Shown: positions 44,838-55,100 of the stretch, one piece after another | Layout of the letters: each line of letters opens with the position of its first letter | Position numbering within the stretch: the stretch's first letter is position 1 | Origin: Heliopora coerulea | Lineage: Eukaryota > Cnidaria > Anthozoa > Scleralcyonacea > Helioporidae | Assembly: GCA_030142905.1 (NCBI GenBank) | Contig: JASJOG010000097.1 | Span: 620,001 to 684,000 of the forward strand | Direction of reading: 5' to 3' | Length of the DNA: 64,000 bases | Program-made: the position numbers and the translations under genes | Notes under the pieces: generated by a model | The model's input: only the letters and a program-made list of their open reading frames with translations | Databases searched by the model: none | Told to the model about the DNA's origin: nothing

Positions 44838-45371
44838 TTGAGAGAGTCACGATGGCAAGTTAATGGCAAGGAGTTAGAAGTAGTGAATTGTGTCAAATTG
44901 TTAGGCTTGACTATTAGTAACAACTTGACCTGGAATGCCCACATAGATGAGGTTATAAAGAAAGTTGGTAAAAGACTGTATTTTTTAGTACAACTAAGGC
45001 GGGCTAAAGCACCACCGCAAGACGTTGCTTTATGTATCGTGTATTAGATCGGTGGTAGATTATGGAATACCAGCTTTGTGCCATTATCTACCGCAATATT
45101 TAGAAAACGAGCTGGTGCGTCTGGAGAAAAGGTCCATGACTCTTATTATGACAGACTTGGATTATTATACTGCTCTTGAAAGTTTAGGCGTTAAATCCAT
45201 GAAGGACCATCATGAACATCTGTGTAATAAACTCTTTCAATCTACAACTTTAGATCCAAGCCATAAACTCAATAACTTATTACCAGAAAGATATAATCCA
45301 CATTATAAGGTACGAAATCAGCGAAATTTTAACATCCCACGCGCTCAAACAAATAGAACAATGAATTCTTT
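44838..45371 (+). pseudogene. LINE reverse transcriptase C-terminal region
   Basis: VNCVKLLGLTISNNLTWNAH, RSVVDYGIPALCHYLPQYL and LVRLEKRSMTLIM are the downstream RT motifs of CR1/L2-type LINEs. A frameshift lies between 45025 and 45050, where DVALCIVY and LYVSCIRS overlap in two frames. Confidence 0.8.
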
Positions 45372-45727
45372 TACAGTCGAACCCCTCAAGACGGACACCC
45401 AGATAAGACGGACACCTTTATAAAACGGACACCAAATCTTGGTCCCTGCCGTTTTTTCAGTCATTTACTGTATTTGAAGCCTATATAAGACGGACACTTG
45501 TCTAGGACGGACATTGGACACTTTGAAATACCGAACGGACAGTTAAAAAGTCCTTTTTTATTGAAACAAAACGCTTTTTAATGACAATGTGAATACTTAA
45601 TTACAACTATAATTTGACCTCCATTACCGTAATTGCATTTATCAATCACGTCAGCCCTTTTACTTTCAGTAAACTGTTTATGTACATACTACTCATGCTG
45701 CACAGTATTCTCCAATAGTTCAGTCGT

Positions 45728-46183
45728 TCAATTATGCTTTTGCTTTTTGGGCTGAGGAGCATTTTCTGAAGCATCTTTCTTTCTCTTTTCCTGGTTTCGG
45801 AAAACAGCACCGTCCAATATTGCCCTTTCGCTCTCGATGCGTTTTCTCAGCCAATTCACAGCCAGCATGCTCCCTTCAATCACATATTGGCAGGGCACTT
45901 CCAGGCCGTATCCTCTACCTCGATTCATCCTTTCTCCGGTAACCGTGCAAGATAAGGAGCTGGGACTTATTTGCAGAAATTGACTGAGGTGTCGGGAATA
46001 TGATAGCGGCACATGGCCGACCACTTTGTTGTCTTTCATGATTGCAACTGCGTACTTGTCCTTTTTATTTAGCAGTTCCCGCATGCAGTGTAAACTTTCG
46101 CCAATGGTAGGTGTCCATATGTCCTTGTAGACATGGTCTCCCCGCACAAACGAATCGAAGGAATAGCGATCCGCACTTGACAT
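45728..46183 (-). CDS. HIRAN-like protein encoded by the Tigger element
   Basis: A 151-residue ORF. Residues ~10-100 contain SFVRGDHVYKDIWTPTIGES, DKYAVAIMKDNKVVGHVP and GLEVPCQYVIEG. This resembles the HIRAN fold core (conserved Asn/Asp-x-x-A-v-x-V, then VGhlP). The C-terminus is lysine-rich (PKKQKHN), suggesting a nuclear localisation signal. It is divergent from the transposase; the 195 bp between starts probably holds a shared promoter. HIRAN domains in HLTF/Rad5 recognise 3' DNA ends; a role in handling excised ends or repair is inference. A decayed relative lies at 1866-2245. Confidence 0.7.
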   Translation of the reverse strand: MSSADRYSFDSFVRGDHVYKDIWTPTIGESLHCMRELLNKKDKYAVAIMKDNKVVGHVPLSYSRHLSQFLQISPSSLSCTVTGERMNRGRGYGLEVPCQYVIEGSMLAVNWLRKRIESERAILDGAVFRNQEKRKKDASENAPQPKKQKHN

Positions 46184-46378
46184 GATATTTGGCTTTAAGT
46201 GAAGCTAAACAATTCATTCATCCTAGCACGTGCGCTACATGCAACACTGTAGGTAGTCTCACTTCACTGTAGTCAAAAGGTGTGAAATCTGTCAATTTTT
46301 GATGTGATGCAATGCGGTTTTCTATCAAGTTTCATTTCAACAAGTTTCATTTCTTAGTATTTCTGCAGCCGGGCCGTC
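46184..46378. promoter_or_regulatory. Putative bidirectional promoter of the Tigger element
   Basis: This 195 bp separates the start codons of the divergent HIRAN-like and transposase ORFs. No clear TATA box was found; a repeated CAAGTTTCATTTC motif lies upstream of the transposase. Promoter function is inferred from layout only. Confidence 0.4.
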
Positions 46379-48037
46379 ATGTCTAAACAAGGACGTAGTC
46401 ACTCTAAAAAGAAAACTCTGACTCTTGAAGAGAAAATACATGTCTTGGACTATGTTCAAGACCATCCCAAATTAGGCTACAGAAAAATAGCCGACGTATT
46501 CGAAGTTGGAAAAACTCAGGTTGCACGTGCTTTGAAAGATAAGCAAAACATCAGAGCGCAATATGAAGCCTTCGCTTCTGCGGGCATTAAGCGCTCACGA
46601 GAAGCTAAGTACCAGGAAATAAATGAGGGAGTTTACAAATGGTACTGTTTGGCTAGAGATGCAATGGTCCCTGTAAATGGTCCGATGATTCAGGAAGAAG
46701 CAACAGAAATAGCAACGAAATTGAACATTCCAGATTTTGCGGACTTCAAAGCTTCAAATGGGTGGCTTGGCCGCTGGAAGGACCGCTACCGTATCAAACA
46801 GCGAGTTGTCGAAGGTGAATCAGGACAAGTGTGGTCAGAGACAGTAGAATCGTGGATGGAAAGGGTGAGAGAGTTGTGTAAAGGATACAAACCTGAAAAC
46901 ATCTGGAACGAAGATGAAACGGGGTGTTTCTTTCGCGCACTTCCCGAGAAAAGCTTGGCAGAGGAAGGAAGGAAATGCAATGGTGGCAAGAAATCAAAAC
47001 TTAGAATGACTGTCGCATTCTTTGTAAATGCCAAGGGCGAGAAGGAAGAGCCAATTTTCATTTGGAAAAGCCAAAACCTAAGATGTTTTAAGAATCTAAG
47101 AGACAAACAGAGGCCAGCCAACGTAAAATATTTCGCCAATCCTAAATCATGGATGAATTCTGAAATAATGATTAAGCTGCTGCAATCGCTTGACAAAAAA
47201 ATGCGGAGGTGCGATAGGCAAATTATTTTGTTCCTTGACAACACAGGCTATCACCCTGAGTCATTGCAGGAGATCTTCTCAAACATCAAAGTTGTCTTCC
47301 TCCCTCCCAACACAACATCAAGACTCCAACCTCTAGACGCTGGAGTGATCAGAGCTTTCAAAGTTCGCTATCGAAAACTCCTTCTGAAATTCATGGTTTC
47401 CCGTATCAACCGCGGATTATCAGCAACACATATCACCAAGGAAGTTGATGTGCTCCAAGCCATACGTTGGATCAAACAGGCTTGGGATGAGGTGCCAGAG
47501 GAAACTGTTCGTATGTGCTTCGAGAAATGTGGATTTAGCGAGGCTGTGTGTAATTCAAGAAGGAGTGAGGAGGAAGAGGACGAAGAATTCGAAGAGCTTG
47601 TACGGCGCATCAGTTTAGACGAAACAATAGCTGAACAATATGTTGCAGCTGATGAGGAGGTCCCATACTGTGAGCCCCCTGTTGATACCACCCAGTCTGA
47701 CTGGCGAGAACATTTAAGAAATGAAGCACTCTATCTCTATCAGAAAGAATCCGAGGTTCCTGTCAGTGAGATTTTGGTAGTAGAAAGCGACGAGGATGAT
47801 GCAGATGTGGACATCGAGTCTCGGACTTCATCTATTAAAACAACTGCAGAAGCTCTGGGTCGTGTGGACGACTTGACAAAATTTGCAGCCCAACTCCAAG
47901 ATGAAGATCTTGTAATTGCGTTGCGCTCAGTTGCGCAGCGACTTGAAGATTACAAAATTGCCGATCTAACGCAATCAATAATCACAGATTACTTTAATTT
48001 TAACGACCAAATGAGTGATCTATCCGCACGTAAATAG
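46379..48037 (+). CDS. Tigger/pogo (jerky-like) DDE transposase
   Basis: An intact 552-residue protein. Residues ~10-65 form a CENP-B/psq-type helix-turn-helix (LTLEEKIHVLDYV, YRKIADVFEVGKTQVAR). About 75-145 form a second Tc5-type HTH (SNGWLGRWKDRY). About 170-340 hold the DDE_1 core, with Asp179 (WNEDETG), Asp287 (FLDNTG) and Asp320 (QPLDAGVI) as the expected triad. An acidic C-terminal region follows. Length and order fit Tigger/jerky-like transposases. It lies between terminal inverted repeats with no frame break, so it may still be functional. Confidence 0.95.
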   Translation: MSKQGRSHSKKKTLTLEEKIHVLDYVQDHPKLGYRKIADVFEVGKTQVARALKDKQNIRAQYEAFASAGIKRSREAKYQEINEGVYKWYCLARDAMVPVNGPMIQEEATEIATKLNIPDFADFKASNGWLGRWKDRYRIKQRVVEGESGQVWSETVESWMERVRELCKGYKPENIWNEDETGCFFRALPEKSLAEEGRKCNGGKKSKLRMTVAFFVNAKGEKEEPIFIWKSQNLRCFKNLRDKQRPANVKYFANPKSWMNSEIMIKLLQSLDKKMRRCDRQIILFLDNTGYHPESLQEIFSNIKVVFLPPNTTSRLQPLDAGVIRAFKVRYRKLLLKFMVSRINRGLSATHITKEVDVLQAIRWIKQAWDEVPEETVRMCFEKCGFSEAVCNSRRSEEEEDEEFEELVRRISLDETIAEQYVAADEEVPYCEPPVDTTQSDWREHLRNEALYLYQKESEVPVSEILVVESDEDDADVDIESRTSSIKTTAEALGRVDDLTKFAAQLQDEDLVIALRSVAQRLEDYKIADLTQSIITDYFNFNDQMSDLSARK

Positions 48038-48599
48038 TCGCTACATTTCAGCATGTTGAATAATTACTTTTAGTTAACTGCAAAAACTAATTTCACGTTT
48101 GTATGTTCCAGTTTGCAACATTACTGTAGTCAGTAATAAATTTGTTCCAGTTTTCTAACTTTCTTTTATTTCATTAAATTGTCACCAACAAACGCGTATT
48201 TATTGACCATATGGTCAGGTTGACAATTATGTACGGGACTGGTGTCATATTACCTCGAGTCTCTATAAGACGGACACCTCTCTAAGACGGACAGATGAGG
48301 CCGGTCCCGAAGGTGTCCGTCTTAGAGAGGTTTGACTGTATTTTCGCTGTGCGCGATTAATGAAACATTTGCCTATACTCCAATTTGTATACTTCTTCAA
48401 ATTTTAAACTTTTGATAATATCACTTAGTGTAATTCAATGTTATCTAGTTTTAAACCTAATAAAAGTCATTCATTAATAAAAAATTGTTAGTTAGATACA
48501 TCGGGTAGTATAGTATAGATAAAAGTTTTATTGAAAAATTTTTAAATGTGTAAATAATTACGAAATTCAGCCTTCTTGGCTGCGATGTAATTTTAATAA

Positions 48600-49023
48600 A
48601 TCTATCTATCTATCTATCTATCCAACCTATCTATCTATCCAACCTATCTGTCTATCCGACCTGTCTGTCTATCCGACCTGTCTGTCTATCCGACCTGTCT
48701 GTCTATCCGACCTGTCTGTCTATCCGACCTGTCTGTCTATCCAACCTATCTGTCTCTGCAATCTATCTGTCTAGTCTAATCTATCTAATCTATCTATCTA
48801 ATCTATCTATCTAATCTATCTATCTAATCTATCTATCTAATCTATCTATCTAATCTATCTATCTAATCTATCTATCTAATCTATCTATCTAATCTATCTA
48901 TCTAATCTATCTATCTAATCTATCTATCTAATCTATCTATCTAATCTATCTATCTAATCTATCTATCTAATCTATCTATCTATCTAATCTATCTATCTAT
49001 CTATCTATCTATCGATCGATCGA

Positions 49024-49055
<32 letters not shown>

Positions 49056-49060
49056 TCTAA
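48600..49060. repeat. Compound TCTA/TCTG microsatellite
   Basis: It begins as TCTA repeats, passes into five ~17 bp units of CTATCCGACCTGTCTGT type, then about sixteen 12 bp units of TCTATCTATCTAA type, and ends in TCTA/TCGA/TCTG runs. It abuts the LINE 3' end. Confidence 0.95.
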
Positions 49061-49127
49061 AATGAAAAATAAGGTTTATCCAAGAGATGACAAAGCAAAA
49101 ATGGAAGTATACAAGGCAGCTGTTGGA

Positions 49128-49507
49128 GCACCTTGGTGGCACAGTGGTAGCGCACGAGCCTCTCACCACTGTGACTCGGGTTCGATTCCGGCTCCGTGCG
49201 GTTATTTGACTAAAATTACCTTGGTCACATGTGAGAAAAGTGTTGTCCAGTTTGACTCTACCAAGCACCGCAGGTTTACTCCGGGTACTCCGGTTTCCTC
49301 CTGCAGTAACACTGGATCCATGAGGGGTGGCCCTTACTGGACCTCCAGAGAGAACAGCTCAGGTAGCTGATAGGGTTATCCAGTATAAATAAAGATACTT
49401 TACCTTTACTTTTACCTTGAGGGGTGGTCCTTACTGGACCTCTAGGGAGAACAACTCAGGTAGTTGATAGGGTTATCCAGTATAAATAAAAGCATTTTAC
49501 CTTTACC
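49128..49507 (+). mobile_element. tRNA-derived SINE with duplicated tail
   Basis: The tRNA head carries TGGCACAGTGGTAGCGCAC (A box) and GGTTCGATTCC (B box). The body holds CCGGTTTCCTCCTGCAGTAA and the tail GTTATCCAGTATAAATAAAG. The last ~90 bp (from GAGGGGTGG) is repeated directly at 49418-49507. Relatives lie at 51912-52148 and 62166-62575. Confidence 0.8.
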
Positions 49508-50171
49508 TTTGCCACCACCTTCAGAATCAACCACTGGATCAAATTCTCCAAGAGATGCTTAGTTATGCAGACATTATTAACTTCTTACTAACCGAAAGCG
49601 CGGTCATTACGAGAAAGTATCAGACCGGGGTCCGCTCATAAAAGACCCCGGTCTGATATTTTCCATTAATCACCAAGCGGACGAGGTTAACAAGAGGTTG
49701 ATTATATGGCTTGTTTTGAACAAGCAAAGTATACTGACAAATATACGTTACATTCGTATAGCGTGACAAGAAGTTACCGTCAAGCACTTTTGCAGACACA
49801 AAGCACAAAGAAAGATCAATTTGCAACAAATTCCCGAGTGAAAACCTATAATTTAGACATCTAAGTGAAAACAATGTAAATAAAGTGGGGTTTATTTTTA
49901 GACGTTTTTAGTAAATCCTTTTAGAGATTCAAGGGCGTCTTCTTTTCAAGGGCATGGCTTTCAAAGCCCTTAAAATGAACTTCCTTGTTCCGTCTGGTTC
50001 ATGCTGTCTCAAGTCTCTTGGCTACATTTAAAATCTTACTGATAGCCATTTTCACACCCGCCTCAATTTCAGAGACCTACAGTACGCTGTGACTGTGGGC
50101 CAGTTTCCCTCCCCGCTGATTACTTCCGATGCTTTCTGGATAATCTCGATACAGCATACACCCGTCTAGAG
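49508..50171. other. Intergenic, one perfect hairpin
   Basis: Contains the hairpin at 49618-49658; nothing else recognised. Confidence 0.4.
49618..49658. repeat. Perfect 15 bp GC-rich hairpin
   Basis: TATCAGACCGGGGTC and its exact complement are separated by an 11-base loop. Confidence 0.9.
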
Positions 50172-50900
50172 TTGACGATCAGGTATCAAGCAGGGATCAA
50201 AGTTCCTATCCAACCCCCGCCTGGAGTGGATGTTCCCGAGCCAGACACCACAAGTGGACGAGAGAGACTCGAGGTAGTGAATCCCTTTTACTTACTTTGG
50301 AAACAGTGTCTCGAAATGAGTGGTTATTTATGGAGATACCAAGGCCTATCTCCAAGGTGCCTCAGCTGCTTTCCATAAGCTCCGAAGCAGAGTCTGGTGT
50401 CAAATAACAGAAGAAATCCTCTAAGATTGTAGTCTATAAGGCAGTTATTCTCCAGCACTGCTCTTCGGCTGTGAAGTACGGGCGATGTATCGCTGGCACA
50501 AGGACCTCGAGAGATTTCAACTACTCATGCTCCACCGTATCCTGGATATTCATTGGTCGGAACTACGGAAAAGCCTTAATGTTCTTGAGGAAACCAACCG
50601 CTTGTGTTGAAGTGCTCATCTTCTAAGCTCAATTAAGATGGGTAGGCCACTTCAAAAGTATCGAAGATGATCGCATTCCGAAGCAAATCCTGTATTCCCA
50701 ACTTGAGAACGGCATCAGAAGAACAGGAGGACGACGCCAATGGTACAAATGTCCACTGAAAGCCTATCTCAAAGCGTACAACATCGACCATCCAATATGG
50801 AATGCTGGAGCCGATGACAGAACGTAGTAGCCTAGCCTTTGTCGTCAAGGGATTAAACGCTTTTAAATGAGCCGAGCCCAAAACATCCATCAGACTCGTC
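50172..50900 (+). pseudogene. Degraded LINE ORF2 C-terminal region
   Basis: Across several frames one reads LFGCEVRAMYRW-like, LMLHRILDIHWSELR, VLEETNR, LRWVGHFKSIEDDRIPKQIL and ENGIRRTGGRRQWYK. This is the conserved C-terminal order of RTE/craniofacial-protein-2-type LINE polymerases. Multiple frameshifts and stops show it is dead. Confidence 0.65.
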
Positions 50901-51911
50901 ACAGGGGACATAATGCGTGCTCCTAACTTTCACGTCATCAAGGTCCACCTTGAATTTGTCAGCGCTGCGACAGAAACCATGGCACGCATAAGTAATATTC
51001 CCCAATTTTGTTTTTCTTTATCATAATATCGCATGTGGGAGTTTTAGATTAAGAATAATGGTTAATTCAAGACTGTTTCACAATTCCCGATTATTCGTAA
51101 TTTGAGAGTGAGAATGTGCTGCCTTACCCTTATTGTAACCCTGATCAAAACCCTAAACCTAATTCTAACGCTAATGAGACCTGCGATTGGTCGGGGTCAG
51201 CTAAACTTCACTCTAGCCCGGTAATCAAAAGGCTTGAATTGTATTTTTGATTCATCTTGGCTTCATGCATTTTCTTGTGACATGAAAAGATCATAATGTC
51301 AGACGTTACCGACTCGCAATGTACTAGTGTACGGCGAGGTTGCTACAAACTTAGCCGATGTAAATGAGATATATCTTGCATCCCATTATTTTTGGGGGTT
51401 AGATAAATTTGTTCTTCATTCTGATGACGCGAAAACGTAATACTTAGCTGTAAAATAAAGTTAGTCAAGACAATTTTACTTCATAAACTATTCGCTGTGC
51501 CTGTGACTGGATGAACGACAATTTCTTTCAGAGTACAGACACAGGTCGCGGCATTTTCAGTATATGTTAGAATACAGAGATATGGATGAGTTCTTCCCTT
51601 TCATTTGCTCAAGCCTGAAGTTTTCTCCTTTTAACTCTACTTATAGTTATTAAAAAGGCGACGGTGATTCATGAAATCATAAAAATAAATGCACGAGGTC
51701 ACTCATTCTCTTTCCCAGATCGCGTGACTCATCTTAACACGGCCGAACCAAAGGAGATAAATTTGTCGGTTGGATCCTTTCCATTTTAGCCAGCATACGT
51801 TTAGTTACGTTTTTTCTTAACTGGAAAAATCAAATATATAACAGCCAGCGCATTTTTTCGATTTTGGAATGCTAGCTGAATCCCCTAAAATCTTGTTTAT
51901 TGCTCATGCAA
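50901..51911. other. Intergenic, nothing recognised
   Basis: No supported feature in this AT-rich kilobase. Confidence 0.4.
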
Positions 51912-52148
51912 AAGTGTGGTAGTGCACGTGTCTCTCGCCACTGAGGATAGGGTTCGATTCCGGCTCCGTGGAGTTATCTGATTAAAGCTACCTTGGTCAC
52001 ATGTGAGAAAAGTATTGCCCAGGGCACTCCGGTTTCCTCCTGCAGTACCACTGGACCCATGAGGGGTGGCCCTTACTGGACCTCTAGGGAGAACAGCTCA
52101 ATTAGCTGGTTGGGTTATCCAGTATAAATAAAGGCACTTTACCTTTAT
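51912..52148 (+). mobile_element. tRNA-derived SINE, second copy
   Basis: Shares GGTTCGATTCCGGCTCCGTG, CCGGTTTCCTCCTGCAGTA and GTTATCCAGTATAAATAAAG with the 49128 copy. An internal ~25 bp is missing after TATTGCCCAG. Confidence 0.8.
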
Positions 52149-52439
52149 AACCAGGAACATAGAAAATACGAGAAAAACTTCTGCTAATCGTTTCTTTCAT
52201 TATAATTTGTGAAAAACAGGCCATCACAGTTCATGTTATCCTTTCCTGGAAATTATGTCGCAGGCAAGTCAAGTCTAAAAATATGCCTCTCTGAATATCT
52301 GCTGTTAGGACAATTACTTTCAAAATTTTAAAACACAGCAGTAAAAAACAATGATATATAATAAGCAGAATTAGTTGGTAAAAACGTCTTATGTTTTAAA
52401 ATAAGTTTGAAACATATTACCACAGATTCCCTTAGATTG

Positions 52440-52603
52440 TTATGGCGGTGGTTTCTTATTGCCTAGACGTCGCTTAATACCAGATCCTTCGACGTCCAAG
52501 TGAAAACGAGTTTGTAGTCCTCCAACATCTTGCATGTTGGCCAGTGGTGTTCGTACCTCACAACGATCTTCAGTGGATGTCATAGGCTTCCAGACGAATT
52601 CTT
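52440..52603 (-). CDS. Candidate terminal exon of CCNB1IP1 homologue
   Basis: The minus strand after an acceptor ACAAACAACAG reads EFVWKPMTSTEDRCEVR, TPLANMQDVGGLQTRF and GIKRRLGNKKPPP, then stop. The TP-x-x-N...D..G..Q.RF pattern resembles the C-terminal region of vertebrate CCNB1IP1. It lies on the same strand downstream of confident exons of that gene. The connecting exon was not identified, so the assignment is tentative; a separate gene is possible. Confidence 0.4.
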
Positions 52604-54149
52604 CTGTTGTTTGTAAAAGCATGAAAACGTGCAGAATGTAATTAGTTGCAGGCCCGTACGAAGCAATTTCCTGTTGGTCAGGCGGGCATCCAGGCCAGTA
52701 TTTTAGGTGCAACGTAATAATGCGCACAAAATGCGTGCGCTTGGGGGCTTGGGATTATACATTTGGGAAAAGTTTGGATTTCAGACGTGTAATTCTTTCT
52801 GGTTCAATCTCGGGGTGAACTAGCAAGACTTGGCCAAAGGAACCTGCTGACAATCCAAGCCGCTATAGATCAGTGGTTCAGATAATAAGCCCTTACGGCT
52901 TGCAGAATTTGTCCTTGGTCAAACCTGAAATTTATACCCGAGCGTTAAAACTCTCGTAGAAAAATTCTGTGAGCGTTAAAGCCTTCAAAAAAGACAATGG
53001 TATGCCTTTATATCATGGCATTGCGTTCGCAGCAAAGTGAGTGGACTGGGAACGAGACTGATCTGCATCTGAAAAGTGGCTGCCACAGCCGCCCGACCTG
53101 CTGCTACGGCCCTGAGTTGCATGAATAAACTTTTTGAAATAGGAGATCAGGATCATGTATATCGATCCTTTTCATTTATCCTAGAAAATTTCTATGATTT
53201 TATTTTTCCCTAATAAAAAGGAAAGATTGCATTATCAACCTTCGATCAAATCAGTCAATTCATGTTTTAAAAGCATATCATAAAGGATATTTTACAAAGG
53301 TACGATGGTAAGACATAGGTAAAATTGTAAAACATATGGTACAAAAGCAAGAAGCTCCAACTGATGGAGAGTTAAAATGCGATCCTACAATGGGCATTGA
53401 AACGAAGATTTCTGGGGAACAACTTGATCTTTGAAATTTGTAAAGCTGTTTTTGACATATCGAGTGCACATTTGTAGTTCTCTCTTTAATTTTGGTTTCC
53501 TCACTATTTTGGCTTTTCAAACACGTCGTTCATCGCTCTTCAAGTAGCACTCTATTTCTTTAACATTGCTGAACAATGGTTCTAGCGCGTTACCCCAGCT
53601 TCCTATGACCAATTTTTAATGAGTGTTTTAATCACGGATATATTTCTATTTTTCAATTTTAAAGTGGAACTGTAAAGCGTAAATCCTTAGAAAAACGTTC
53701 GGAATTCAAGGGAAAAGTTACAAATAATTTTGTTAAACTTCTACTACAGTCACTTGTCTTGCTGAATTAGAGCATGAGATAAAAATGCAGGTCACCAGCT
53801 TCAATTTATATTTTAAGGGGCTCTTATGTATATTATAGATATAGCAGAAGCTATCGTCGTGTTGTCGTGGCAACATCGAGTAGACTTAGCAAAACTAGGT
53901 CAAAGGGCAAAATTTTGTTGATTGTTAAAACAGAACGAATGTTTTCCATCGCTATGGTCATCAGTCATGTTTAAAGTCCAGAATTATGTGGTAATTGAAA
54001 TTTCTGCCCGTAGGTCAAAAATACTTACTTTCTGGGAAGTTCATGATTGGGTCCGGTGCGACTCGTGAAAGGTCAACTAGGCTGTTGGAATGGGCACTTC
54101 GAGTCAGTAAGTCTATAAAAAATCACTCAATCGCGTTAGTAAAAGTCAC
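52604..54149 (-). other. Probable intron, nothing firm
   Basis: A minus-strand stretch near 53330-53440 (FQRSSCSPEIFVSMPIVG) could be another exon of the same gene, but the match is too weak to call. Confidence 0.3.
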
Positions 54150-54600
54150 AATTGTCTGTAAGTTCCTCACTTCAAGTCTCAAGTAATTCTCAAGTCCCTT
54201 GAGTCAAGTCTCAAGTCTTTGAGAACAAGCCTCCAACCAAGTCTCAGATCCTCTTACATTACCAAACAAAGTAGTCAATCATAAAATCCTAGTGATTGCA
54301 AAAGAGGTTCACTGAGGTCAAGTTAAAGAATTTAGGATTTCGGCAAACAACTTCACAGGCTCTCACAGCGGATAAATACTGTGTAATACGAAAATCGTCT
54401 TTAGTTGAATGTCCTTTCGATTACTCTTTCTTTCTTTTTGCGGGATATTTGGTTGCAATAATAGTACTTTTAGGTTAAAGTCAGACGAAAGTCTCAAACG
54501 GCAAAACATCAAGTCCCAAATCAAGTCTCGAGTCAATTGAGGCAAATCCAAGTCAAGTCACAAATCACAAAATTTGTAATTCGAGAGCGACTCAAGTCGA
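54150..54600. repeat. CAAGTCTCAAGT-rich repeat element
   Basis: Both ends carry clusters of AAGTCTCAAGT and CAAGTC motifs around a ~200 bp unrelated centre, as in a MITE with subterminal repeats. Confidence 0.5.
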
Positions 54601-54939
54601 CAACACTGATAAAAGTAAATGCAACTTACAGAGTAGGAATTAGAATACTGGATCCGCCGAGTAATAATGTTCTACACTAAATATCAAAGCCCATTATCCT
54701 CAGGCTTTGGCTAGTAATGCTCTCGTCAGCCCTGATAATTCTTGAGATCAAAAATGTCACACATGATAATTGCTCTTTATCAATGCCGGTATTCCAATTT
54801 TAGTGTCGATAAAGGTATTAGGATCGGGATTAGGAACAGAAAATCGGGAACAAGATCGGGTTTAGGATCAGAATCTAAAGTATTTGTTACTGTACCTTTA
54901 TTTGTATCTGCATATTAGGGTCAAAATTAAGTCCTCTGT

Positions 54940-55100
54940 ATCATTATCAGTATATGTATATCAGTATCGGTATGTGGACGCGGACGTGGACGTGAACGTT
55001 TGGGTCCTCGTGCGCGTCTGCACGTGTATGTTTGTGTATTTGTAATAGTGCAAGTACGTGTAAGTGTATGGGTATATGTATACCACGTGTATCAACTTCA
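54940..55100. repeat. Degenerate GGACGT/GTATGT low-complexity tract
   Basis: Purine-pyrimidine alternation with GGACGCGGACGTGGACGTG and GTATATGTATA pieces; no coding support. Confidence 0.5.

Larger units (their letters stand above)
45374..48338. mobile_element. Complete Tigger/pogo transposon with a HIRAN-like accessory gene
   Basis: The terminal inverted repeats CAGTCGAACCCCTCAAGACGG and CCGTCTTAGAGAGGTTTGACTG are flanked by TA (45372-45373 and 48339-48340). GACGGACACC subterminal repeats recur at both ends. The element is 2965 bp with two intact divergent ORFs starting 195 bp apart, and sits in the final codons of a LINE ORF. Intact reading frames suggest recent activity. Confidence 0.95.
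44838..48600 (+). mobile_element. 5'-truncated LINE interrupted by a Tigger element
   Basis: The C-terminal RT region at 44838-45371 resumes after the Tigger insertion at 48341. It runs NSF-IFAVRD-stop across the empty site and continues through a 3' UTR ending AATTTTAATAAA at 48600. The LINE's 3' end abuts a TCTA-type microsatellite, as CR1/L2-like LINEs often do. Confidence 0.75.

Noticed and set aside
47368..47691. Minus-strand Ser-rich ORF within the transposase
   Set aside because: It is the antisense shadow of the acidic C-terminal region of the transposase (Glu codons read as Ser/Leu).
48600..49060. CRISPR-like array or minisatellite gene
   Set aside because: Repeats are contiguous TCTA-type units without unique spacers, in eukaryotic DNA directly at a LINE 3' end.
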